From an uncultured Sphingopyxis sp. (GTDB lineage Bacteria; Pseudomonadota; Alphaproteobacteria; Sphingomonadales; Sphingomonadaceae), in assembly GCF_900078365.1 (NCBI RefSeq), contig NZ_LT598653.1, positions 4,039,501 to 4,103,500 of the forward strand: a stretch of 64,000 bases of DNA. Reading direction: 5' to 3'. The notes below the pieces were generated by a model that saw only the letters and a program-made list of their open reading frames with translations, was not told where the DNA came from and made no database searches. Positions 28,844 through 37,148 of the stretch are shown here, one piece after another (position 1 is the stretch's first letter; each line of letters opens with the position of its first letter). Made by a program: the position numbers and the translations under genes.

Positions 28844-29563
28844 TTATTCGGCGTCCGCCTCGCCCCCATCCTGACGGCCCTTGAACCCTTGCGCGATAAC
28901 ATAGAGTTCGGGCGATCCCTTGCGGCTGGCGGGCGGCTTGGCGTGCTTTACGGTTGAAAAATATCGCTTTAGTAAAGTCAGCAATTCGCGATCGGCGCCG
29001 CCCGCGAACACTTTCGCGACGAACGTCCCGCCGGGGAGCAGATTCTGCACGGCGAAATCTGCGGCGGTTTCGGCGAGCCCGATCGTGCGCAGATGGTCGG
29101 TCTGCGGATGGCCGACGGTGTTCGCCGCCATGTCCGAAATGACGAGGTCGGGGGCGCTGCCCAGCGCCTCGATCAAGGCGTCGGGCGCGGCATCGTCCAT
29201 GAAATCCATCTCGAGGATTTCGACGCCTTCGATCGGTTCGCAGTGGAGCAGGTCGATCCCGGCGACACGCGCGCGCGGGTTCGTCTTGCGCACGACCTGC
29301 GACCAGCCGCCCGGCGTGATGCCGAGGTCGACGACCGCGCGGGCCTTCTTGAGGAAACCGAATTTGTCGTCGAGCTCGATCAGCTTGTAGGCGGCGCGCG
29401 AACGATAGCCTTCGGCCTGCGCGCGGCGGACATAGGGATCGTTCAACTGGCGTTGCAGCCAGCGCGTCGAGGAGGTGCTGCGCCGCTTCGCGGTCTTCAC
29501 GCGCACATGCAGTCCGCCGCGCCCCCCCGACCCTTTGGCGCTCCCGCCCTTGCCGCCGCTCAT
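28844..29563 (-). CDS. rlmE: 23S rRNA (uridine(2552)-2'-O)-methyltransferase
   Basis: This RrmJ/FtsJ enzyme methylates U2552 of 23S rRNA in the large subunit. Its 239 residues include a Gly/Lys-rich N-terminus (MSGGKGGSAKGSGGRGG), then YRSRAAYKLIELDDKFGF with the first catalytic Lys. The SAM motif is VDLGITPGGWSQ (more often VDLGAAPGGWSQ), followed by ISDMAANTVGH with the catalytic Asp and TFVAKVFAG with the second Lys. The ATG at 29563 overlaps the ppx/gppA stop by four bases. Confidence 0.96.
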   Translation of the reverse strand: MSGGKGGSAKGSGGRGGLHVRVKTAKRRSTSSTRWLQRQLNDPYVRRAQAEGYRSRAAYKLIELDDKFGFLKKARAVVDLGITPGGWSQVVRKTNPRARVAGIDLLHCEPIEGVEILEMDFMDDAAPDALIEALGSAPDLVISDMAANTVGHPQTDHLRTIGLAETAADFAVQNLLPGGTFVAKVFAGGADRELLTLLKRYFSTVKHAKPPASRKGSPELYVIAQGFKGRQDGGEADAE

Positions 29564-30660
29564 TTGCGATACTCGCGGCGCGTGACGGGAATGTCGCGGC
29601 CCTGCATCGCCAGCGTGCGCAATATGCCCTCGCGGATGCCGCGGTCGGCGACGCCGACGCGCGCCGCGGGCCACAGGTCGATGATGCTTTCGAGGATCGC
29701 GCAGCCCGCGACGACCAGGTCGGCGCGCTCGCGGCCGATGCACGCGATCTCGGCGCGGTCGGCGATGCTCGCGTCGGCGAGGCGGCGGCTGATCTCGCGC
29801 ATCGCGTCGGCGGGGACGACGAGCCCATCGACCGCGCGCCGGTCGTAACGCGGCAGGTTCAGGAAGACGCTGGCGAGCGTCGTCACCGTGCCGCTGGTGC
29901 CGAGCAGGCGCAGCGGCTGGCCGGCGAAGCGTTCGGCGCGCGCGGCGAAGGCGGCGAAGGCGTCGCGCGTCACCGCGCGCATATGGGCATAGGCGGCCTG
30001 GCGGCCCGCCAGGCTGTCGTCGGGCAGCGGCGCGTGCTCGGTCAGCGACACGACGCCCCACGGCGCGCTGATCCAGTCGTGGATGCGGACGTCATGGTCG
30101 GCGACCTCGACGTGCATCAACTCGGTCGAGCCGCCGCCGATGTCGAAGATCAGCGCCGGGCCGTCGCCGGGTTCCATCAGATTGTGGCAGCCGAGCACCG
30201 CCAGTTTCGCTTCCTCGGCGGCCGAGATGATGTCGAGCACAATGCCGGTCTCGCGGCGGACGCGCTCGGCCAGTTCCTCGCCGTTGCTCGCGCGGCGGCA
30301 CGCCTCGGTCGCAACCGCGCGCGACAGCGAGACGTGGCGGCGGCGCAGCTTGTCGGCGCAGATCGCCAGCGCCGCGACGGTGCGGTCCATCGCCGCCTCG
30401 CTGATCCGCCCGGTGCCGTGCAGCCCTTCGCCCAGCCGCACGATGCGCGAAAAGGCGTCGATGACGACGAGCTCGCCATTTTGCGGGCGCGCGATCAGCA
30501 ATCTGCAATTGTTGGTGCCGAGGTCGATCGCGGCATAGCTGCGCGGCCGCGTGATCGGCAATGGGCGCGATTCGGGGCGCACGTCGCCGCCCGCTTTTCG
30601 TCCTCTTGCCGCCGGGCCGGGCCGCGGCGACCGCCCTGATGGCGCTGCCATTTGCCGCAT
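29560..30660 (-). CDS. Ppx/GppA family phosphatase (exopolyphosphatase-like)
   Basis: This acetate/sugar-kinase-fold phosphatase hydrolyses polyphosphate and/or pppGpp. The 366 residues equal the single-module short form. Motifs are AAIDLGTNNCRLLIAR at the phosphate-1 loop, ISAAEEAKLAVLGC with the catalytic Glu, DIGGGSTEL and GTSGTVTTLASV. The starts at 30660 and 30651 are both possible; the first has a weak AGGT upstream. The Gly/Arg/Pro-rich residues before ITRPRSYAAID are unusual but common in sphingomonad homologues. It is translationally coupled to rlmE. Confidence 0.92.
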   Translation of the reverse strand: MRQMAAPSGRSPRPGPAARGRKAGGDVRPESRPLPITRPRSYAAIDLGTNNCRLLIARPQNGELVVIDAFSRIVRLGEGLHGTGRISEAAMDRTVAALAICADKLRRRHVSLSRAVATEACRRASNGEELAERVRRETGIVLDIISAAEEAKLAVLGCHNLMEPGDGPALIFDIGGGSTELMHVEVADHDVRIHDWISAPWGVVSLTEHAPLPDDSLAGRQAAYAHMRAVTRDAFAAFAARAERFAGQPLRLLGTSGTVTTLASVFLNLPRYDRRAVDGLVVPADAMREISRRLADASIADRAEIACIGRERADLVVAGCAILESIIDLWPAARVGVADRGIREGILRTLAMQGRDIPVTRREYRK

Positions 30661-30776
30661 GGCTATTGTTACCTGTCTGCTCACGCGACCGCAAAACCGC
30701 GACGCGCACTTGGCGGAGAACCTAGGCCTCCGGCGCCGCCATGGCAAGGCCCCCGCCCGGGGCGCTCGCCGCAAGG

Positions 30777-30809
30777 AAAACCCCGCCCGGCGCGGGGCCG
30801 GACGGGGTC
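30777..30809 (-). terminator. Rho-independent terminator after the glycine-zipper gene
   Basis: On the minus strand the sequence folds as CCCCGTCCGG, loop, CCGGGCGGGG and is followed by TTTTCC. The only gene ending toward it is the glycine-zipper protein 40 bases away. Confidence 0.75.
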
Positions 30810-30848
30810 AAAGTGGGGAGAGGAAATATTGGGGGTCGGGACTGCCTC

Positions 30849-31256
30849 TTAACGGCAGCCGTCGTTCCCCTTGTCGATCGCGCGGCCGGCGAGGGCGCCG
30901 ACGGCGCCGCCGATGATCGTGCCGACCGTCTTGTCGCCGCGACCGGCGATTTCATGACCGGCCAGACCGCCCGCGATCGCGCCGATCACGGTGCCGCCGG
31001 TGCCCTTGTCGCACTGGCGATAATGGCGGCGGTCACCGCGGTAATAGCGGCGATCGCTCCGGTAATCGCGGCGGTCGTAGCGGCGATAGTCGCGGCGGTC
31101 ATAGCGACGGTCGTCGCGGTCGTAGCCGCTGTAATAGCTCGAATAGCCGCCCTGGTCATAATAACCATTCTGCGCCGCGGCGGGCGTTGCCAGGCCCAGC
31201 GTCGCGGTGGACATCAGGGCGGCGATCGAGAGAGTCACCATCTTTTTCATCGTCAT
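30849..31256 (-). CDS. Glycine-zipper 2TM protein with Arg/Tyr-repeat
   Basis: This is a 135-residue envelope protein. A signal peptide ends at LATPAAAQN. Residues about 40-80 are a low-complexity repeat of DRRDYRRYDRRDYR type rich in Arg, Asp and Tyr. The C-terminal half has the glycine-zipper motif GGTVIGAIAGGLAGHEIAGRG and GTIIGGAVGALAGRAI, as in the SlyB/RcnB-type 17 kDa surface antigen group. Three in-frame ATGs occur in the first six codons; the first is used here. Function is unknown; outer-membrane or periplasmic stress roles are guesses. Confidence 0.85.
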   Translation of the reverse strand: MTMKKMVTLSIAALMSTATLGLATPAAAQNGYYDQGGYSSYYSGYDRDDRRYDRRDYRRYDRRDYRSDRRYYRGDRRHYRQCDKGTGGTVIGAIAGGLAGHEIAGRGDKTVGTIIGGAVGALAGRAIDKGNDGCR

Positions 31257-31413
31257 TCTCCTTCTTCGTCGTTCGGCCCTTGGGGGCTGTGGTCGATGAG
31301 GCTGTTCTGCCCGATTCGCATTGAGCCAAGCCTGAACATCATTGTTGGCTGCCGTTCAGCTTGCCGCCCCGAGATCCTTTCCTTTCCGATGCCGCCGCTT
31401 TAACCCCGCGGCG

Positions 31414-32412
31414 ATGCGCCGCTTGCTCCTCGCCGCCCTGATCTTCGTCGCGCTCGGGCCGATGCCCGGCGCGGTCATGCGTTTCCCGGAAACGAATCTG
31501 ACCCAGAGCGCCGCCGCGCGCCCGCTGCGGTTCGCGCCAGAGGAAGGGGGCATGATGCGCTTCGTGCGCGGCTGGCATCTCGTCAGCCCGCACAGCCGCT
31601 TCGGCGGCTTCTCCGCGCTCGCGCGGGTCGGACCCGGCCGATTCCAGCTGGCCGGCGACAATGGCTATTGGACACGGTTGGCGCTCGATTCGCATGGCGG
31701 CGTTTCCGATGCCGAAATCCGCCCGCTGCCCACTCCGGACGGGCGCCCGGCGCGCAAGTCGATGGTCGATGCCGAGGCGATGTTCGTCGACCCGGTGAGC
31801 GGCAAGAGCTGGATCGCGCTCGAGGGGATCAACCAGATCTGGCGGCTGGGCGCCGGCCTCGCGGCGATCGAGGCGCGCCGCAAGCTGCCCCGGCCGCACT
31901 GGCCCGCGAATCGCGGTCCCGAAGCGATGGTCCGGCTCGCCGACGGGCGCACCATCATCTTTTCGGAAGATGCCGGCGATGATCCGCGCGGGCGCGAAGG
32001 GCTGATCTATCGCGGCGACCCCGCCGCGCCCGGCCCGGCGCCGATCCGCTTCTTCTACGCGTCGGACGGCCGGGGGCTCGTCAGCGACGCCGCGCCGCTG
32101 CCCGACGGGCGGATCCTGCTCGTCCACCGGCGGCTCGGTTTCGATCCGATGTTCACGACGATCGTCGCGATCGTCGATCCCGCCGAGATCAAGGAGAATG
32201 CGGTCGTTCGCGCGCGGACGATCGGCCGCGTTCCCCGACCGCTCGCCGAAAATTACGAAGGCGCGGCGGTTTCGGTCGAAGGCGGGCGTAGCTTCCTCTG
32301 GCTCGTCGCCGACAATAATTTCAACGTCTGGCAGCGCAGCCTGCTGCTGCAATTCGAGCTGGTGGACCTGCCGCCCAAAAGAAGGCCGGACAGCAAAAAG
32401 GCCGCGCGGTAA
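31414..32412 (+). CDS. Esterase-like activity of phytase family protein
   Basis: This is a 332-residue secreted or periplasmic protein with an N-terminal signal (MRRLLLAALIFVALGPMPGA). The rest resembles the phytase-like propeller family: FGGFSALARVGPGRFQLAGDNG, DAEAMFVDP, GPEAMVRLADGRTIIFSED, LVHRRLGFDPMFTTIVAIV and ENYEGAAVSVEG. The annotated activity is only by family name and the substrate is unknown. I chose the ATG at 31414 because the open frame upstream has no signal-like residues. The last 18 bases share a palindrome with the rpmB terminator on the other strand. Confidence 0.85.
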   Translation: MRRLLLAALIFVALGPMPGAVMRFPETNLTQSAAARPLRFAPEEGGMMRFVRGWHLVSPHSRFGGFSALARVGPGRFQLAGDNGYWTRLALDSHGGVSDAEIRPLPTPDGRPARKSMVDAEAMFVDPVSGKSWIALEGINQIWRLGAGLAAIEARRKLPRPHWPANRGPEAMVRLADGRTIIFSEDAGDDPRGREGLIYRGDPAAPGPAPIRFFYASDGRGLVSDAAPLPDGRILLVHRRLGFDPMFTTIVAIVDPAEIKENAVVRARTIGRVPRPLAENYEGAAVSVEGGRSFLWLVADNNFNVWQRSLLLQFELVDLPPKRRPDSKKAAR

Positions 32413-32423
32413 TCCGGCGGCCT
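32395..32423 (-). terminator. Rho-independent terminator of rpmB
   Basis: On the minus strand AGGCCGC and GCGGCCT flank a small inner CGG-ATTA-CCG hairpin and are followed by TTTT. It lies about 27 bases after the rpmB stop and overlaps the 3' end of the convergent esterase-like gene. Confidence 0.8.
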
Positions 32424-32449
32424 GATTGCATCGGCGATTCGAAGGAGCG

Positions 32450-32743
32450 TCAGGCGGCCTTTTCGGCCAGCTTCTTCGTCACTTCCTTCTTCAGCTTGCG
32501 GGCATTCGCCGACAGCTGGTCGTCGCCGGCCTTGAGCAGCCAGTTGTCGAGACCGCCGTTATGCTCGACCGAGCGCAGGCCGTGCGTCGACACGCGCAGC
32601 TTCACGCCCTTGCCGAGCGCGTCCGACAGCAAGGTCACATTCTGCAGGTTCGGCAGGAAGGTGCGCTTGGTCTTGTTGTTGGCGTGGCTGACATTGTGGC
32701 CCACCTGGCGGCCCTTGCCGGTCAGTTCGCAAATGCGCGACAT
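32450..32743 (-). CDS. rpmB: 50S ribosomal protein L28
   Basis: This is a large-subunit ribosomal protein of 97 residues, the long alphaproteobacterial form. The start MSRICELTGKGRQVGHNVSHANNKTKR is the L28 signature; VSTHGLRSVEHNGGLDNWL is the conserved C-terminal part. I chose the ATG at 32743 over one five codons upstream because it gives the invariant N-terminus. It is monocistronic with its own terminator. Confidence 0.98.
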   Translation of the reverse strand: MSRICELTGKGRQVGHNVSHANNKTKRTFLPNLQNVTLLSDALGKGVKLRVSTHGLRSVEHNGGLDNWLLKAGDDQLSANARKLKKEVTKKLAEKAA

Positions 32744-32872
32744 CGTCTTCTTCCTCACAAAATCTGGGCGGCGTGCCGGTTGGCGCCAAAGACGCCGAAA
32801 GGACCGGTTGGGCCGGGAAAGGCGCGCGCTTATCGGCTTGCGGGAGATTCGTCAAGCGATTAGCGGGGAAAC

Positions 32873-33328
32873 ATGTCCCGTCTTCCGCTTCCCGAACCGA
32901 TGCGCCGCGCGCTCGATCTGGCTCGCATCGCCGCCGAATGGGGCGAAGTGCCCGTCGGCGCGGTGATCGTCAAGGACGGCGAGGTCATCGCCGAGGGGCA
33001 CAACCGCCCGCGCGAATCGCACGACCCGACCGCGCACGCCGAAATCGTCGCGATTCGCATGGCCGCCGCGAAACTCGGCAACGAACGGCTGGACAGCTGC
33101 GATCTATATGTAACGCTCGAACCCTGCGCGATGTGCGCGGGCGCGATCGCCCACGCGCGAATCGCGCGTCTCTATTACGGCGCCGACGATCCGAAGGGCG
33201 GCGCGGTCGTCCACGGCCCGCGCACCTTTGCGCAGCCGACGACCCACCATCGGCCGGAGATCTACGACGGGATAGGCGAAGAGGAAGCGGCGGCGCTGCT
33301 CAGGGATTTCTTCGCGACGCGGCGGTAG
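32873..33328 (+). CDS. tadA: tRNA adenosine(34) deaminase
   Basis: This enzyme converts A34 to inosine in tRNA-Arg(ACG), allowing wobble decoding. Its 151 residues include the zinc deaminase signature HAEIVAIRMAAA (His ligand, proton-shuttling Glu) and PCAMCAGAIAHARI (two Cys ligands). GADDPKGGAV and the N-terminal GEVPVGAVIV are typical of TadA. The 129-base gap to divergent rpmB must hold both promoters; I see no clear motif there. Confidence 0.95.
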   Translation: MSRLPLPEPMRRALDLARIAAEWGEVPVGAVIVKDGEVIAEGHNRPRESHDPTAHAEIVAIRMAAAKLGNERLDSCDLYVTLEPCAMCAGAIAHARIARLYYGADDPKGGAVVHGPRTFAQPTTHHRPEIYDGIGEEEAAALLRDFFATRR

Positions 33329-33378
33329 CGGCGATGGGGGCAGCTTTGGGGTAGAAAGCGGGCGTTGATCCAAATCAT

Positions 33379-33400
33379 GCCCTCCCCTTCAGGGGAGGGC
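33379..33400. repeat. REP-like palindrome, left of the MITE
   Basis: The 22-base palindrome is a hairpin with CCCTCCCC and GGGGAGGG arms around TTCA. A near-identical inverted partner lies at 33748-33769, on the other side of the 262-bp element. Confidence 0.8.
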
Positions 33401-33427
33401 AGCGAGACTTGGCAGCTTGCTGCCTAG

Positions 33428-33689
33428 GGTCAGGACCCATTAATTCCGCGATCGAGGCGTCGAAATGGCGAAGATATCGGGCTTGGGCGGGTGCAGCGGG
33501 TAGCATCGCTACCCGCAAGGCCGCGCGAGCCTGAGATCGAAGCCATTTCGACGTCCCTTCGGGATTTGACCGATTTTGCCCATGGCTTCGTCGAAAAGCC
33601 TTGAAATATATTCATATTCCTGCGCCTTTTCTCCTCGCCCTGAGCAAAATCGCTTCAAACCTCGAACGTGGAATTAATGGGTCCTGACC
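33428..33689. mobile_element. MITE-like element with 20-bp terminal inverted repeats and CTAG flanks
   Basis: This 262-base element begins GGTCAGGACCCATTAATTCC and ends with its exact reverse complement. It is flanked on both sides by CTAG, consistent with a 4-bp target duplication of the IS5-group kind (YTAR). Inside are a second inverted pair (CGTCGAAATGGC at 33458-33469 and its complement at 33542-33553) and a hairpin at 33496-33516. No convincing coding region is present; a 61-codon minus-strand open frame inside has no recognisable family. It sits within a REP pair between tadA and the sirtuin gene. Confidence 0.8.
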
Positions 33690-33747
33690 CTAGTCGCAGT
33701 GGGTGGGGGCTGCCGGCCTTGCGCAAGGCCGATGGCCCCCACCCCAA

Positions 33748-33769
33748 CCCCTCCCCTGAAGGGGAGGGG
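33748..33769. repeat. REP-like palindrome, right of the MITE
   Basis: The palindrome has CCCCTCCCC and GGGGAGGGG arms around TGAA. It mirrors the one at 33379-33400; the two probably formed one REP pair before the MITE inserted between them. Confidence 0.8.
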
Positions 33770-33833
33770 CTTGCTTTTCAGCTATGTCCGCTTCCGGCCG
33801 AAACAGGCCCCTGCCATATCGCACGGCGCACCC

Positions 33834-34538
33834 TCACCCGCCCAGCATCTCCGCCACCCACGCCGGCACCAGCGCCGTCGCCGGCCCGTGCCGCGCCTCG
33901 TCGAACCAGTAACTCCCCTGGCTCGGCTCCATATTGAGCTCGAGCGTCGTCGCCCCCGCCGCCCGTGCCTCGCGCACGAAACCGGCGGCGGGATAGACCG
34001 CGCCCGAGGTGCCGATCGACACGAACAGGTCGGCGCGGTTCAGGGCGTGGTAAATCTCGTCCATCCGGTACGGCATCTCGCCGAACCAGACGATGTCGGG
34101 GCGGAGGTATCCGGCCATCCCGCACGCGCTGCACGCGGGGCGATCCAGCAGCGGCCCCGTCCATGGCACGCGATTGTCGCACGCGGTACACCAGGCATTC
34201 AGATGCTCGCCGTGCATATGGATCAACCGCTTCGCCCCCGCGCGCTCGTGGAGGTCGTCGACATTCTGGGTGACGATCAGGAGTTCGCCCGGCCATTCGG
34301 CGTCGAGCCGCGCGAGCGCCCGGTGCGCCGCATTGGGCTCCCTGGTCTGGATCGCCTCGCGCCGCATGTCGTAAAAGCGCAGCACCAGATCGGGATCGCG
34401 GGCAAAGGCCTCGGGGGTCGCGACATCCTCGACGCGGTGCTGTTCCCACAATCCGCCCGCGTCGCGGAAGGTGTCGATGCCGCTCTCGGCGGACACGCCC
34501 GCGCCGGTCAGGATGACGATATTCTGGATGGGGCTCAT
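33834..34538 (-). CDS. cobB: NAD-dependent protein deacylase, sirtuin class III
   Basis: This Sir2 enzyme removes acyl groups from protein lysines using NAD+. The 234 residues have ILTGAGVSAESGIDTFRD at the NAD pocket, TQNVDDLHERAG and the catalytic His in HMHGEHL. Zinc ligands are CTACD and CSACGM. The Tyr and Arg of FYDMRR match the Y-x-x-R pair that favours succinyl or malonyl substrates in SIRT5-type enzymes. The name cobB here means the sirtuin, not the cobalamin gene. It stands alone, divergent from dapB, across a REP pair. Confidence 0.94.
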   Translation of the reverse strand: MSPIQNIVILTGAGVSAESGIDTFRDAGGLWEQHRVEDVATPEAFARDPDLVLRFYDMRREAIQTREPNAAHRALARLDAEWPGELLIVTQNVDDLHERAGAKRLIHMHGEHLNAWCTACDNRVPWTGPLLDRPACSACGMAGYLRPDIVWFGEMPYRMDEIYHALNRADLFVSIGTSGAVYPAAGFVREARAAGATTLELNMEPSQGSYWFDEARHGPATALVPAWVAEMLGG

Positions 34539-34584
34539 ACTCCGTTCCTATCCGTTGGCATCGCACGCTTCAACGCACCTTCAC

Positions 34585-34662
34585 CGTCACCCCGGCGAAG
34601 GCCGGGATCTCTCCGTCTCAGCCATACGCACCGGCGAGATTCCGGCCTTCGCCGGAATGACG
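34585..34662. repeat. REP-like inverted pair between sirtuin and dapB
   Basis: The arms CACCCCGGCGAAGGCCGGGA and the inverted copy CCGGCCTTCGCCGGAATGAC are about 25 bases apart. They belong to the same family as 17716-17793. They occupy most of the 193-base gap that must also hold the two divergent promoters. Confidence 0.85.
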
Positions 34663-34731
34663 ATGGGAAGGGCATCTCGACTTCGCTTGATGCGAAGGGC
34701 TAAGGGGGAAGCGAAGGATAGGGGACGCAAC

Positions 34732-35457
34732 ATGACCAGCATCGGCATTATCGGCAGCGAAGGGCGGATGGGCGTCGCGCTCTCCGCCGCCATCTCCGAG
34801 GCGGGGCAACGCAGCTGCGGCGTCGATCGCGGCGGCAATGTCGCAAAGCTCGCGGCGGGGGCGGACGTGCTCGTCGATTTCTCCTCGCCCGCCGCGCTCG
34901 AAGCGACGCTCGACGCCTGCGTCGCGGCGAAGAAGCCCATCGTCGTCGGCACGACCGGGCTCGAGGAACGCCACCATTATCTGATCGACGATGCCGCGAG
35001 GGATATCGCCGTGCTCCAGACGGGCAATACCTCGCTCGGCGTCACTCTGCTCGCGCATCTGGTGCGCGAGGCGGCGGCGCGGCTCGACCCCGAATATGAT
35101 ATCGAGATCGTCGAGATGCACCACAGGAACAAGGTTGACGCGCCGAGCGGCACCGCGCTGCTGCTCGGAGAGGCGGCTGCCGAAGGGCGCCACATCGACC
35201 TCGCCAAATGTTCGGAACGCGGCCGCGACGGCCTCACCGGCGCGCGCGGGCACGGCAAGATCGGCTTCGCGAGCCTGCGCGGCGGCACCGTCGCGGGCGA
35301 CCATGACGTGATCTTCGCGGGGCCCGAGGAAATGATTACGCTGTCGCACCGCGCCGAAAACCGCATGATCTTCGCGCGCGGCGCGGTGCGCGCAGCGCTG
35401 TGGCTGATCCGTCAGAAGCCAGGGCGCTACACGATGCCGCAGGTGCTGGGGCTATGA
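34732..35457 (+). CDS. dapB: 4-hydroxy-tetrahydrodipicolinate reductase
   Basis: This enzyme of the lysine/diaminopimelate pathway reduces the dihydrodipicolinate precursor with NAD(P)H. The 241 residues have the dinucleotide motif GIIGSEGRMG, VDFSSPAA and VVGTTGL. The catalytic EMHHRNKVDAPSGTAL and the C-terminal RYTMPQVLGL are normal. I chose the ATG at 34732; the upstream open frame is REP sequence. The stop overlaps the start of the Mrr-like gene as ATGATGA. Confidence 0.97.
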   Translation: MTSIGIIGSEGRMGVALSAAISEAGQRSCGVDRGGNVAKLAAGADVLVDFSSPAALEATLDACVAAKKPIVVGTTGLEERHHYLIDDAARDIAVLQTGNTSLGVTLLAHLVREAAARLDPEYDIEIVEMHHRNKVDAPSGTALLLGEAAAEGRHIDLAKCSERGRDGLTGARGHGKIGFASLRGGTVAGDHDVIFAGPEEMITLSHRAENRMIFARGAVRAALWLIRQKPGRYTMPQVLGL

Positions 35458-36359
35458 TGAAAATGGAGAGGCGGTTCCAGATTGAGGTCGACGGCTTGCC
35501 GGATTTGCCGGGGATGATGCTGGTCACTGTCGAGGCGCTGAGGGATTTGGGTGGATCAGCTACGATTCAAGAGCTTGATGAACGGGTCATCGAATTGGAA
35601 GGGGTGTCCGAGGAAGAACAATCATTCTCCATGCCGCGTGACGAAAATCGCCCAAGGGTGAACTACTACCTCGCTTGGGCAAGGACCTATTTGAAACGGG
35701 GCGGCGCGTTAGAGAACTCCGCGAGAGCGGTTTGGGCGCTGACCGAAGCAGGATCGACTATTTCCTCGATCGAGGAAACGCGCGCAATCTATGAGCTCGT
35801 AACTTTAGAAGAGCGAGCCCGTGCCAAAGCCAAGCGCAGCGCGGCTAAGTTGGCCGGTGTGGAGGCTGTAGAGACTCCGGAGTCAGAGCCAGACAACGCA
35901 GAAGATTGGAAATCTCAGCTTCTGGCAGTGCTTGTTTCCATGGCGCCCGATGCTTTTGAGCGACTCTCGCAACGCCTACTTCGCGAGGCTGGATTTACGA
36001 AGGTCGAAGTCAGAGGGAAATCAGGAGACGGGGGGATAGACGGTCTTGGAGTTTTGCGAGTGAACCTTGTTTCGTTCCAAGTTTATTTCCAATGCAAACG
36101 ATGGAAAGGCAGCGTCGGATCAAAGGAGATTAGGGACTTTCGGGGCGCATTACAGGGTCGGGCGGACAAGGGGCTTTTTATAACGACCGGCCATTTTACC
36201 AGCCAAGCGTCCGACGAAGCCACTCGCGACGGAGCGATTGCGATCGATTTGATTGACGGAGATCGCCTCTGCGATCTTCTGAAGGAGAATAGGCTGGGCG
36301 TTGAAACGGCAATGATCGAAAGAGTCAAAATCGATCCGGATTGGTTTGGCGGTATTTGA
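35454..36359 (+). CDS. Mrr-type restriction endonuclease (type IV-like)
   Basis: This is a 301-residue nuclease predicted to cut modified DNA. The N-terminal winged-helix Mrr_N domain (GGSATIQELDERVIELEGV, RVNYYLAWARTYLKRGGALE) spans residues 1-110. A linker rich in Ala and Glu follows. The C-terminal PD-(D/E)xK-like domain has LSQRLLREAGFTKVEVRG, the catalytic SGDGGIDG with VYFQCKRWKG, and FITTGHFTSQASDEA. GC content is lower than its neighbours (about 53-55 percent in two counted 60-base lines). The gene starts inside the dapB stop and ends six bases before nth, so it looks like a clean insertion between two core genes. No methyltransferase accompanies it. Confidence 0.9.
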   Translation: MMKMERRFQIEVDGLPDLPGMMLVTVEALRDLGGSATIQELDERVIELEGVSEEEQSFSMPRDENRPRVNYYLAWARTYLKRGGALENSARAVWALTEAGSTISSIEETRAIYELVTLEERARAKAKRSAAKLAGVEAVETPESEPDNAEDWKSQLLAVLVSMAPDAFERLSQRLLREAGFTKVEVRGKSGDGGIDGLGVLRVNLVSFQVYFQCKRWKGSVGSKEIRDFRGALQGRADKGLFITTGHFTSQASDEATRDGAIAIDLIDGDRLCDLLKENRLGVETAMIERVKIDPDWFGGI

Positions 36360-36365
36360 CCTCAA

Positions 36366-37025
36366 ATGAAAAAGGCCGATATTTTCGAATTCTACCGCCG
36401 TCTCGCCGAGCTCAACCCCAGCCCCGAGACCGAGCTGGAGTTCGGCAACACCTATCAGCTGCTCGTCGCGGTGGTGCTTTCGGCGCAGGCGACCGACGTC
36501 GGCGTGAACAAGGCGACGCGGGCGCTATTCCGCGACGTGAAGACGCCGCAGCAAATGATCGATCTCGGCGAGGAGGGGCTCAAGCAGCATATCAAGACGA
36601 TCGGGCTGTTCAACGCGAAGGCGAAAAATGTCATCGCCCTCAGCGAAATCCTCGTCCGCGACTTCGGCGGCGAAGTGCCCGCCGACCGCGACACGCTCGT
36701 CGAGCTTCCGGGCGTCGGGCGCAAGACCGCCAATGTCGTGATGAACTGCGCCTTCGGGGCGGAGACCTTCGCGGTCGACACCCATATCTTCCGCGTCGGC
36801 AACCGCACCGGCCTCGCCCCCGGCAAAACCCCGCTCGCGGTCGAAAAGAAGCTGGAGAGGGAAACCCCGCAGCCCTTCCGCGTCGGCGCGCACCACTGGC
36901 TGATCCTCCACGGCCGCTACATCTGCAAGGCGCGCACCCCCGAATGCTGGCGCTGCCCGGTCGCCGACCTCTGCCGCTACAAGCCCAAGACGCCCGCGCC
37001 CAAGGGGTGGAAGGCGGCCGTATGA
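36366..37025 (+). CDS. nth: Endonuclease III (DNA glycosylase/AP lyase)
   Basis: This base-excision repair enzyme removes oxidised pyrimidines. The 219 residues hold the helix-hairpin-helix LPGVGRKTANVV with the catalytic Lys, and the catalytic Asp in FAVDTHIFRVGNRTG. The 4Fe-4S cluster has spacing C-x6-C-x2-C-x5-C in CKARTPECWRCPVADLC. The start lies six bases after the Mrr stop. In the likely ancestral order it directly followed dapB. Confidence 0.97.
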   Translation: MKKADIFEFYRRLAELNPSPETELEFGNTYQLLVAVVLSAQATDVGVNKATRALFRDVKTPQQMIDLGEEGLKQHIKTIGLFNAKAKNVIALSEILVRDFGGEVPADRDTLVELPGVGRKTANVVMNCAFGAETFAVDTHIFRVGNRTGLAPGKTPLAVEKKLERETPQPFRVGAHHWLILHGRYICKARTPECWRCPVADLCRYKPKTPAPKGWKAAV

Positions 37026-37030
37026 AATTC

Positions 37031-37117
37031 CGTTTGCCCTGAGCTTGTCGAAGGGCCGTTCTTCCTCCAGCATGGCCGGGAAAAGGACGGGGCTTCGACA
37101 AGCTCAGCCCGAACGGA
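37031..37117. repeat. Inverted repeat of the CTGAGCTTGTCGAAG family
   Basis: The arms TGCCCTGAGCTTGTCGAAGG and CTTCGACAAGCTCAGCCC face each other across about 35 bases, directly after nth. This palindrome family is common between genes in many proteobacteria. No gene is visible here. Confidence 0.85.
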
Positions 37118-37148
37118 CGAACAGAAAACTCAAAAAGGGGTCGATAAT

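Noticed and set aside
33430..33615. 61-codon open frame inside the MITE-like element
   Set aside because: No family similarity that I recognise, and it lies in a hairpin-rich non-coding element; it may be part of a degraded transposase but this cannot be shown.
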